64,000 nt of DNA from Nocardiopsis quinghaiensis (GTDB taxonomy: Bacteria; Actinomycetota; Actinomycetes; Streptosporangiales; Streptosporangiaceae). The notes under the pieces were generated by a model, which searched no databases, was not told the origin of the DNA, and saw only the letters and a list, made by a program, of their open reading frames with translations. This document shows, one piece after another, positions 17,715 through 25,049 of the stretch; position 1 is the stretch's first letter; each line of letters opens with the position of its first letter. Where the stretch lies: positions 1-64,000 of the forward strand of contig NZ_VWVU01000017.1 of the NCBI RefSeq assembly GCF_008638365.1, written 5' to 3'. The translations under genes and the position numbers were made by a program.

Positions 17715-17759
17715 TACGCGGGCGGAAACGGTCGCCGACCAGGGACGTTTCCCCATGTG

Positions 17760-17788
17760 AGGGGCGGGGCCGCATGGCCTCGCCCCTT
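17760..17788 (+). terminator. Terminator of the opp operon
   Basis: AGGGGCGGGGCC (17760-17771) pairs with GGCCTCGCCCCTT (17776-17788) around a GCAT loop, about 45 bases after the binding-protein stop, followed by a pyrimidine tract. Confidence 0.75.
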
Positions 17789-18124
17789 CCCTTCTTGTGC
17801 GCGCTCTCTCCTTTCGCCGGAACAGCGCCCGTTCATATCGGTGGGGGATGTGGGCAGGTATTCCCTGCCGCATCACGCGGACTGGGGGCGGCCACCGTCC
17901 GTTTCGGCGGAAAAGCCTCCCCCCTGGAACTCCCGAATCCGTCCCCGGTGGTGCGGAAACGCCGTGTCTCCCACCGCCCCGGTGGTTTGTCGGTGCGTCC
18001 GATTTCGGTCTGGAAAGGCCGGAGAGTGTGTTGGGTTCCCAGCTCAGCGCTGGTTTCGGAACGCATCGGACACGGCGAGGAGCAGGGGTGGCGGGAAACC
18101 GGCGGGAGAACCGCGCCCCCTGCT

Positions 18125-18615
18125 CCCCGCGACGCCTTCTCCCGTGGGGCCGTCCCCGTGCCCGGGGCCCGGTCCGGACGCGTCCCCGTCCACACGGTGG
18201 CCGCGGGTACCGACCACGACAACGCCTGGGCGGCCAGGGGCCACCCGGTCGACGTCATCGCCGCGCGCGAGGGGGCCGGGGCCGCCGGGGCCCAGCGGCA
18301 GCGCGGAGACGGTGGTCGTCTGCGGAGCGCCCCCGGATTTCCGGGCCGGCGTGGACCTGCGGTTCCTGTGGACGGGTCTCAAGCGCCTACGGGGGCCGCA
18401 CTTCGCCTCCCCGAAGCAGTGCCGGATGGTGGTCGGCCTCGCCGGAGGCGGCCGGCTCGTCCCGTGTGTGACAAGAATCGTGGAATTCGACGAGATCGGG
18501 GACGCGCACCAGCCGATCCGGGACGACGCACGGCCGTCGGAAAACATGTTCGCGCTGGTCAACACACATGTCGGACGGGCGGGGTTCGACCTGCAGTACC
18601 GGAAGTACGGGTTGC
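18125..18615 (+). pseudogene. Probable frameshifted gene remnant of unknown family
   Basis: Third codon positions are strongly G/C in one frame from about 18125 to 18305 (RSGRVPVHTVAAGTDHDN, then ARGHPVDVIAAREG) and in a second frame from about 18312 to 18612 (VDLRFLWTGLKRL, then MFALVNTHVGRAGFDLQYRK). The bias changes frame near 18300, as expected of one gene broken by a frameshift. No start with an SD sequence and no family is recognised. The rest of 17789-19041 holds no convincing gene; a TATACT hexamer at 18668-18673 may be a -10 element for the conservon operon. A chance alignment of biased segments is possible. Confidence 0.35.
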
Positions 18616-19041
18616 TGACACGAGACCGTAAACAGACACGACTCCATAAAACTCACAAAAGGAGCTGTATACTGGTCTCTCTCGTGAGGGTGTCCGCGCA
18701 CGTCAGAGGGGTTTCCCCAGATGCTTTGCCGGTGCTTCCCCGATTCGTCTGCCAAGTCCGCCGTCCTTTGTTAGTCTGACGAACCGAACGACGGTTCTCG
18801 GTGGAAGTACAGGAATTGTGCGGGACAAGGATGCTTGTCACCGGATGGGGTGTCATGTCCGTCTGGTCCCCGCCCGCGCGGGGGCGCGCAGTCCCCGCAG
18901 AGGCGTTCCCCCGGCGTACGGGGCTCCCGGCTGCCACGGGCCCCGCCGCGGTCCCCGAGAAGGCCACCGCCACCTCCCAGGTCAGGGCGGTGGTGCGGGA
19001 CCACCGCCGATCCGCCCACCCGCACACGAGGAGACGAGATT

Positions 19042-21714
19042 GTGGCAGAGGCGCCGTCGCCGCGAGACAGCTCCGCTCCCCGCCCTCGCGGGGACGGGTC
19101 GAGACCATCGGCGGAGGACGGGCAAGGAGCCAGACGAGAGGGCAGGTTTCGCCGGGCCATCTCCCGCATGATCAGGGCCCAGGAACACCTCTCCCCGGAG
19201 ACCGAGCAAGGAAATCCCGTGCATCATCCCGTGCATCCGCACTCTCAGGACCCCGGCCGTACCTCGGACCGGGAAGGCGGCCAGCACACGGCCGGGGACG
19301 CTCCCGAGGCCAGTGCCACGGAACGTGGCGGAGACCCCGTCCCGCCTGCCACCGGTCCCTTCTCCGGCTCCGCCGAGAACGGATACCGCCCCTCCACGAG
19401 GGCGAGCGTTCCCAACCCCTACACCACCCGGCGGGTGAACGTCGACGACGTCGACACCGGAACCACCCCGGTCGGCCAGTGGCGTGGCGTTGGCCTCGAC
19501 GAGCCCGAACCACGCCCCTCGCCCATCCCCGCCACCACGGACGCCATGACTGACACTCCTTCCCAGCCGGAGCGCGCGGAGCGGCCCGAGGCCCCCGCGG
19601 CGCACACACAGCCGTTCGCGGCGGCTCCCGCCCCGGAGCCCCCGCAGCCCCAGGACCGGCAGCCCCAGGGCCAGGGGCCGCAGCCTCAGGGCCGGCCCCA
19701 GGCTCAGCAGCCCCAGGGCCCCGAAGCGCCGACCGCTTCCCAGCGGCCCGGCTCCCAGCAGGAACCGGGCGGAGCACCCCGAGGAGGAGAGACGTACCAG
19801 CAGCCTCCGCGGGCGGCCGCGTGGAACGGACAGGAACACGCGCCCCAGCCCTACCAGGCGCCTGGGGAGCGGCCCGCGGCTCCCGCGCCCCCGCAGGTCC
19901 AGGGACAACACGGGTACGCCGCCTCGCAGCCGCCAGGCGCCGGCCAGATGGGCCACGACCCCTACGCGGTGTACGGAGGTCCCTACCAGCAGGCTCCGGG
20001 CGCGCAGTACGGCAACCCCCACGAGCAGCGCTGGCAGGAGCAGCACTACCACCCCCAGCAGGCGCCCCCTCCGCAGGCGCCCCGTCCGGAGGGATACGCG
20101 CCCGCGCCGCCGCAGTACGGCGGCTACGCCCCCTACCCGGCTCCCTACCCCCAGCAGGCTCCCTACCCGCAGGGGCAGCCCGGCCCCTATCCGATGCCGT
20201 ACCCGCCCCAGCCCCAGCCCCAGCCCCTGGTCACCTACCAGGGCGCCTACCCCGCGCCCTTCCAGCCCCCCGGCTACGTCTTCCAGGGGCAGCCGGTCTT
20301 CTACCCGGGCCAGCACAACCCCTACGGCCAGCCCGTCCAGCACGTCATCGTGCTCACCGCCGGACAGCCGCCGAAGGTGGTCAGCGCCGAGTCGGCCAGC
20401 ATGCTGTTCGCCGAGCACGCCGAGACGACCGGATCGGAGCCGGAGGACGCGCGCGAGGACCGGGCCCTGACCCGGGCCGAGCCGGACGACGAGGCCGACA
20501 CCGGAAGGAAGCGGGAACTCGAGAAGGCCGCCGACCCCCGGTCCGAGCCGGAGGAGCCCGCCGCACCCGGACCCGTCACCGAGGAGCCCGCGACCGAGGC
20601 AGCGCTCTCCGAAGCGGCGGAGAAGAAGGAGGAGCTCCAGGCCGCGCTCTCCGACGGGGGGCACACCCTTCTGAACGAGGCCCTCGCCGGCCTGGCCATG
20701 CGCGACCTGTCGCTCGTGGACGCCCTGCTGGAGATGGTCGAGGACCTGGAGACCGACTCCCAGGACCCCGATCTGCTCGACAAGCTCTTCCAGATCGACA
20801 ACTTCGCGACCCGTATGCGGCGCAACGGGGAAAACTTCCTGGTGCTCACAGGACATGACGGTGGCGAGTCCGACGCCCACGACGAGATCGTTCCGCTGCT
20901 CGACGTGGCCCGCGCCGCCACCTCCGAGATCAAGGACTATCCCAGGGTCCGGATGGGCAAGATCCCCCAGACCTCCATCACCGGTATGGCGGCCGACGAC
21001 ATCAGCCACCTGCTCGCCGAACTCCTGGACAACGCCACCGCCAACTCGCCCGAGCACTCCCAGGTCGTGATCAGCGCCCAGGAGATGGACGACGGACGGC
21101 TCATGGTCGTCGTCGAGGACGAGGGCGTGGGCATTCCCGATGCCCAGCTCGTCGAACTCAACAAGCGCCTGGGCGGCGAGCCGGTCCTGGACGACGAGGT
21201 GCCCCGCCACATGGGCCTCTACGTCGCGAGCCGGATCGCCAGGAGACACGGGCTGGAGACCAGGCTCGAGTCACGCTCCTTCCGAGGGGTGAACGCCTAC
21301 ACGATCATCCCCAAGGAGCTGCTGCGCGTGGCCACTCCGCGAACCCCCGGACAGGCCCGCACGTCGACCGTTCCGGCGAGTGCCCCGATCGCTCCGGCTC
21401 CGGTGGCCCCGGCCGCTCCCAAGCCCCCCCGCCCCTCCGTCAACGGATCGGCCAAGCCGCCCGCGGGCGACTCCTCCGCGGTCACCTCCGCCGGTCTGCC
21501 CCGGCGCAGCGCCACCCCGCACGGTTCCCCCCTGCGGATGATGCCGCGTCCCGGGCAGGGCCCGGACGAGCCGCCCAAGGCCCGCGGCAACACCCCGCCC
21601 AGACTGAGCGGTGACGCCAGGGCCGAGCAGATCCGAGACGAGCTCGGCGACTTCTTCGACGGGGAGCGTGAGGCGCGCGAGGGCACCGACGAGCCGGAGG
21701 ACGACAAGAAGTGA
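19042..21714 (+). CDS. cvnA: Conservon CvnA-like sensor ATPase, lacking the usual membrane sensor region
   Basis: The protein of about 890 residues has a long Pro/Gln/Tyr-rich low-complexity stretch (roughly residues 170-440), a conservon histidine-kinase-like helix (FATRMRRNGENFLVL, near residue 585), and a GHKL ATPase domain with N-box HLLAELLDNATANSP near 655 and VEDEGVGIP near 692. CvnA proteins usually have two membrane helices, a nitrate-sensing-type extracellular domain and HAMP before this core; none is visible here, so this one looks soluble. The GTG at 19042 has GAGGAG at 19028-19033. It heads cvnA-B-C-D. In Streptomyces these form a membrane-associated complex resembling eukaryotic G-protein signalling and affect development and secondary metabolism. 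Confidence 0.82.
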   Translation: MAEAPSPRDSSAPRPRGDGSRPSAEDGQGARREGRFRRAISRMIRAQEHLSPETEQGNPVHHPVHPHSQDPGRTSDREGGQHTAGDAPEASATERGGDPVPPATGPFSGSAENGYRPSTRASVPNPYTTRRVNVDDVDTGTTPVGQWRGVGLDEPEPRPSPIPATTDAMTDTPSQPERAERPEAPAAHTQPFAAAPAPEPPQPQDRQPQGQGPQPQGRPQAQQPQGPEAPTASQRPGSQQEPGGAPRGGETYQQPPRAAAWNGQEHAPQPYQAPGERPAAPAPPQVQGQHGYAASQPPGAGQMGHDPYAVYGGPYQQAPGAQYGNPHEQRWQEQHYHPQQAPPPQAPRPEGYAPAPPQYGGYAPYPAPYPQQAPYPQGQPGPYPMPYPPQPQPQPLVTYQGAYPAPFQPPGYVFQGQPVFYPGQHNPYGQPVQHVIVLTAGQPPKVVSAESASMLFAEHAETTGSEPEDAREDRALTRAEPDDEADTGRKRELEKAADPRSEPEEPAAPGPVTEEPATEAALSEAAEKKEELQAALSDGGHTLLNEALAGLAMRDLSLVDALLEMVEDLETDSQDPDLLDKLFQIDNFATRMRRNGENFLVLTGHDGGESDAHDEIVPLLDVARAATSEIKDYPRVRMGKIPQTSITGMAADDISHLLAELLDNATANSPEHSQVVISAQEMDDGRLMVVVEDEGVGIPDAQLVELNKRLGGEPVLDDEVPRHMGLYVASRIARRHGLETRLESRSFRGVNAYTIIPKELLRVATPRTPGQARTSTVPASAPIAPAPVAPAAPKPPRPSVNGSAKPPAGDSSAVTSAGLPRRSATPHGSPLRMMPRPGQGPDEPPKARGNTPPRLSGDARAEQIRDELGDFFDGEREAREGTDEPEDDKK

Positions 21715-21813
21715 CGGACCTCCCGACCCCGTTCGGGGGTGCCCCTCCCGGTGCGCCCCCGCAATCCGACCTCAGCGAACACCACACTCGTCCCAGGCAG
21801 GTAAGGCACAGCG

Positions 21814-22239
21814 ATGACTGAATCCGTGAATGACAGTGTTGAGAACTTCTCCTGGCTCATCGACCGGTTCGTCCGGGACGTGCGCGGTGTCGAGCACGCC
21901 GTCGTGGTCTCCTCCGACGGCCTGGTCCTGACCCACTCCAGCGACTTCCCCGAGGAGCACGCCGAACAGCTCGCGGCCATCGCCAGCGGGCTGCACAGCC
22001 TGGCCGTCGGCGGGGCCAGCCTCTTCCAGCGGGGTGAGTGCGAGCAGCTCCTCGTCCGCTTCAACCACGGGCACCTGTTCATCATGGCGATCAGCGACGG
22101 CTCCTGCATGGCGGTCCTCACCGCCCCGGGCACCGAGCTCAAGATCGTCGGCTTCCAGATGACCAAGCTCGTCGAGAACGTCGCCCATGTGCTTACGCCG
22201 CAGCTGCGCTCGCAGTTGCGCGAGGTCATCCAGAACTGA
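21814..22239 (+). CDS. cvnB: CvnB, roadblock/LC7 family
   Basis: A 141-residue roadblock/LC7 protein with the characteristic VRGVEHAVVVSSDGLVLTHS strand-turn and a MAISDGSCMAVLTAPG core. Roadblock proteins act as GTPase-activating or scaffold partners of small GTPases; here the partner should be the CvnD GTPase three genes on. It lies 99 bp after cvnA. The ATG at 21814 follows AGGTAAGG by ten bases. Confidence 0.9.
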   Translation: MTESVNDSVENFSWLIDRFVRDVRGVEHAVVVSSDGLVLTHSSDFPEEHAEQLAAIASGLHSLAVGGASLFQRGECEQLLVRFNHGHLFIMAISDGSCMAVLTAPGTELKIVGFQMTKLVENVAHVLTPQLRSQLREVIQN

Positions 22240-22284
22240 CGACGGTGACCGTAACCGTTCGGGAGGAATGAGGTTGCCTCGGCT

Positions 22285-22644
22285 ATGAGCTTCCGCAGGC
22301 GAAGGAGTAACCGTGTCCGCCCGTTCACCTTCACTGGTGGGCGGACACGGTCACGGCATCCGCTGATGGTGCAGACCCTGGTCTCGACGTCCGAGCCCGG
22401 GCAGGAGCCTCCTGGCACCCTCATGCCGGAGTCGATCAATATCTACAAGCTGTGCCGGGAGACCCGGTCGCTGGCCGAGGTCTCGGCCGAGCTGAACATC
22501 CCCCTGGGCGTCACCCAGGTCCTGGTCAGTGACCTGGCTGAACAGGACCTGGTGTACATTCACCCGACCATCACCGGCAGCAGTCCATCGGAAAACCAGG
22601 TTCTGGAGAGGGCTCTTCGTGGTCTCGAACGACTTTTCCAGTGA
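22285..22644 (+). CDS. cvnC: CvnC, DUF742 family
   Basis: The 119-residue protein matches DUF742: the N-terminal VRPFTFTGGRTRSR motif, then a winged-helix-like region (IYKLCRETRSLAEVSAELNIPLGVTQVLVSDL) predicted to bind DNA or partners. The ATG at 22285 is needed to keep the RPF..TGGRT motif. A perfect 13-bp inverted repeat covers the codons for that motif (separate entry). The gene overlaps cvnD by 26 bases. Confidence 0.88.
   Translation: MSFRRRRSNRVRPFTFTGGRTRSRHPLMVQTLVSTSEPGQEPPGTLMPESINIYKLCRETRSLAEVSAELNIPLGVTQVLVSDLAEQDLVYIHPTITGSSPSENQVLERALRGLERLFQ
22310..22351 (+). promoter_or_regulatory. Perfect 13-bp stem inside the 5' coding region of cvnC
   Basis: ACCGTGTCCGCCC (22310-22322) pairs with GGGCGGACACGGT (22339-22351). 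An AAGGAG followed by GTG precedes the left arm in another frame, opening only a 17-codon ORF. The structure could modulate cvnC translation or cvnB mRNA stability. Confidence 0.45.
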
Positions 22645-23224
22645 CAAGCGGTCGAATCGCAAGAAGATGTCGAGCAAGATCGTCATCGCCGGTGGCTTCG
22701 GTGCCGGCAAGACGACCTTGGTGCACTCGGTGTCGGAGATTCCGCCTGTCACCACCGAGGCGATCATGACCGAGGCCAGCATCGGTCATGACGACAACTC
22801 GATCACACCCGACAAGACGACCACCACCGTCGCGATGGACTTCGGTCGCATCACCATCGACGACGAGCTGGTCATGTACATGTTCGGCACACCGGGCCAG
22901 GCGCGCTTCTGGTTCATGTGGGACGATCTCGTCCGGGGCGCAGTGGGCGCCGTCGTGGTCGTCGACTGTCGGAGGCTCGCTGACTCCTTCGACGCCGTCG
23001 ACTACTTCGAGACGAACAAGCGCATCCCCTACATCGTGGCGCTCAACAAGTTCGAGGGCCAGCTCGACTACACCTCCGATCAGGTCCGTGAGGCACTGGA
23101 GGTCAGTCCGGAGGTACCGATCATCGACTTCGACGCCCGGAGCCGCCTGTCCGGAGGTGAGGTGCTCAAGGCGCTGCTCAGGTACGCATTGGAGCACAAC
23201 CGCACCAGCGAGCCCGTCGCCTGA
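22619..23224 (+). CDS. cvnD: CvnD, conservon small GTPase
   Basis: The protein of about 201 residues has P-loop GGFGAGKT (residues 25-32), switch-II-like FGTPGQARFWF and a base-recognition region IVALNKFEG in which the usual NKxD reads NKFE. It belongs to the MglA/Rab-like ATP/GTP-binding conservon family. The GTG at 22619 has a GGAGAGGG sequence about seven bases upstream and overlaps the end of cvnC by 26 bases, so translation is coupled. Confidence 0.9.
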   Translation: MVSNDFSSDKRSNRKKMSSKIVIAGGFGAGKTTLVHSVSEIPPVTTEAIMTEASIGHDDNSITPDKTTTTVAMDFGRITIDDELVMYMFGTPGQARFWFMWDDLVRGAVGAVVVVDCRRLADSFDAVDYFETNKRIPYIVALNKFEGQLDYTSDQVREALEVSPEVPIIDFDARSRLSGGEVLKALLRYALEHNRTSEPVA

Positions 23225-23284
23225 CGGACGGGGAGACCCAGCCTTCCCCACCGCCCCGCAGATTCCCCAGGAAAGTTAGCGACA

Positions 23285-24547
23285 ATGCGCAAGATCCTTA
23301 TCGTCGGCGCGGGTCACGCCGGCCTGCACCTGGCTCACGGGCTCCTGACTCATGGTTACGACGTCACGGTGATCACGGGGCAGTCCTCGATGGAGATCCG
23401 TACGGGCAAGCCGTCGATCTCGCAGTTCACCTTCCCGACGGCCCTGGATTACGAGCGGCAACACGACCTCGACCTCTGGAGCGCCCTGGCGCCGCAGATC
23501 AGGGAACAGACGGTGCATCTGTACCCTGGCCAGGACGAACTCATGGCCTTCACGGGTAGGACGGGTGAGGGAAACGACTACGCCGTGTCCGTCGACCGGC
23601 GCGTGAAGATGGCCGACTGGCTGGAGTACTTCGAGGACCGCGGTGGCAAGGTCGTGATCCACGGCGTCACCGTTACGGACCTGGACTACTTCTCCCGCAT
23701 GTTCGACCTGATCATCGTCGCCGTCGGGCACGGAGAACTCGGGCAGCTCTTCGACTACGACGAGAGCAGGTTCTCCGGGGCCAGGCCGCGCTCGATCGCT
23801 CAGGCACACGTCTACGACGTCTGGCCGGCCGAGGGGGAGGACGAGAACGTCAGCTGGGCCGCGTCCGCGGCGGAGGCGGGCAACATCATCCTCCTGCCGG
23901 TCCTCAGCCAGGACGGTCCCTGCCACTCGCTGGTCATGGTGGACAAGCGTGGCGGTCCCATGGACACGTGGCCCGACCGACCCGGTCCCGAGGAGCAACT
24001 GCGGCGGATGAAGGACCTTCTCCGCCGGTACGCTCCGGAGTACTTCGAGCGCACCAAGGACGCGGTCCTGATCGACGGCAGGAACAGCACCCTGGTCGAG
24101 GACCTGACTCCCCAGGTACGAAACCCCGTGGGCGTGCTTCCGTCCGGCGGACGCGTCCTCGGCATGGCGGACGTCGTCGTGACGATGGATCCCTACGTCG
24201 GTCAGAGCTGGAACAACTCCACGCGGTGCGCCAAGGCCTACCTGGAGGCCATCATCGAGCACGGTGACCAGCCCTTCGACGAGGGGTTTTTGGTCGACAC
24301 CTTCGAACGCTTCTGGGAATTCGGTCTGTACAACCAGCAGTGGTCGGAGATGTGCTCGACTTGGTGGGACCAGGGGGACATGTCCCCGGAGATGGTGGAG
24401 CTGCTGTCCGCCGCCACTCAGTACCGCGAGATCTCGGACCGCTGGATCCGTGGGTGGGACTATTCGCCGGACTACGGAAAGTGGCTGCTGGACCCGGACC
24501 TGGCCACCCAGTATGTGGCTGAGGTGCGTGCGCGACACGGTGGGTGA
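23285..24547 (+). CDS. FAD-dependent monooxygenase, styrene/indole monooxygenase (StyA) type
   Basis: The 420-residue protein has the Rossmann motif GAGHAGLHLA at residues 8-17, a second FAD strand FDLIIVAVGHGEL, and LGMADVVVTMDPYVGQSWNN, aligning with the GDIQATVDPVLGQGANM region of StyA. The length matches StyA (about 415). StyA enzymes epoxidise alkenes using FADH2 from a separate reductase; no reductase gene is seen here. It lies 60 bp after cvnD with no terminator between, so it reads as the fifth gene of the conservon operon, where Streptomyces conservons sometimes carry a P450. It is also the last gene before the PKS and could be a tailoring enzyme. Substrate unknown. Confidence 0.8.
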   Translation: MRKILIVGAGHAGLHLAHGLLTHGYDVTVITGQSSMEIRTGKPSISQFTFPTALDYERQHDLDLWSALAPQIREQTVHLYPGQDELMAFTGRTGEGNDYAVSVDRRVKMADWLEYFEDRGGKVVIHGVTVTDLDYFSRMFDLIIVAVGHGELGQLFDYDESRFSGARPRSIAQAHVYDVWPAEGEDENVSWAASAAEAGNIILLPVLSQDGPCHSLVMVDKRGGPMDTWPDRPGPEEQLRRMKDLLRRYAPEYFERTKDAVLIDGRNSTLVEDLTPQVRNPVGVLPSGGRVLGMADVVVTMDPYVGQSWNNSTRCAKAYLEAIIEHGDQPFDEGFLVDTFERFWEFGLYNQQWSEMCSTWWDQGDMSPEMVELLSAATQYREISDRWIRGWDYSPDYGKWLLDPDLATQYVAEVRARHGG

Positions 24548-24566
24548 AGTGCGTGCGCTCCAGCGT

Positions 24567-24608
24567 CCTGAGCCCGATGTCCACTGGACATCGGGCTCAG
24601 GTGTTTTT
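24567..24608 (+). terminator. Rho-independent terminator after the conservon operon
   Basis: A perfect 17-bp stem (24567-24583 with 24585-24601) is followed by TGTTTTT. It separates the conservon/monooxygenase transcript from the PKS region. Confidence 0.92.
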
Positions 24609-24679
24609 CGGAGGAGTTGTCAACCGGTTACGTGTCGGGCCGGAATTCCGGAGGACAATGTCCGAAAAGCAAGGCTCCG

Positions 24680-24709
24680 TTGTCACGGGATGCGAACTGT
24701 AGGTACTAT
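24680..24709 (+). promoter_or_regulatory. Candidate promoter of the PKS operon
   Basis: TTGTCA (24680-24685) and TACTAT (24704-24709) with an 18-bp spacer resemble a housekeeping promoter. The decamer ATGTCCGAAA occurs at 24658-24667 and 24721-24730, flanking it. The leader to the PKS start would be about 330 nt. The rest of 24609-25049 has no gene. Confidence 0.4.
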
Positions 24710-24963
24710 CCTTCGGGTTGATGTCCGAAAGTGTGACATAGTAAGTGGTGGGGCATTTGTTTTCTGGGGTCCAATCTGTCTTTCTGTGGACTGATTCGTT
24801 AGCGTTGCGGTAAGCCTTCCGGTGACGGCGAGGCGCGCGACGTCCCCGCGGTGCCCTTCCTCTCTTCCCGGCCCCTAGGGAAACCTCGGCTTCCTGAGCA
24901 GTTGCGCGAGGGCGCGGACCACTAATCGATCATTCCTGACCTGCATAAACAACGTAGTGGCCC

Positions 24964-24975
24964 GTGCATTTGCAC
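24964..24975. promoter_or_regulatory. GTGCA-TT-TGCAC inverted repeat upstream of the PKS
   Basis: A 5-bp inverted repeat about 75 bp upstream of the first PKS start. It resembles the half-sites of the ATGCACGTGCAT element near 60.5 and 62.8 kb but is not the same sequence. It may be an operator. Confidence 0.3.
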
Positions 24976-25049
24976 CGGAAGATCGCTGGGCGGCGGCTCC
25001 TGGACGCTGTGAACGGAACGGGGGCAGGTGACATGAGATCGGAGACACG

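Noticed and set aside
17757..18779. Long 340-codon plus-strand frame upstream of the conservon
   Set aside because: The first half is Pro/Arg-rich without coding third-position bias; only 18312-18612 looks coding, so it was treated as part of a frameshifted remnant.
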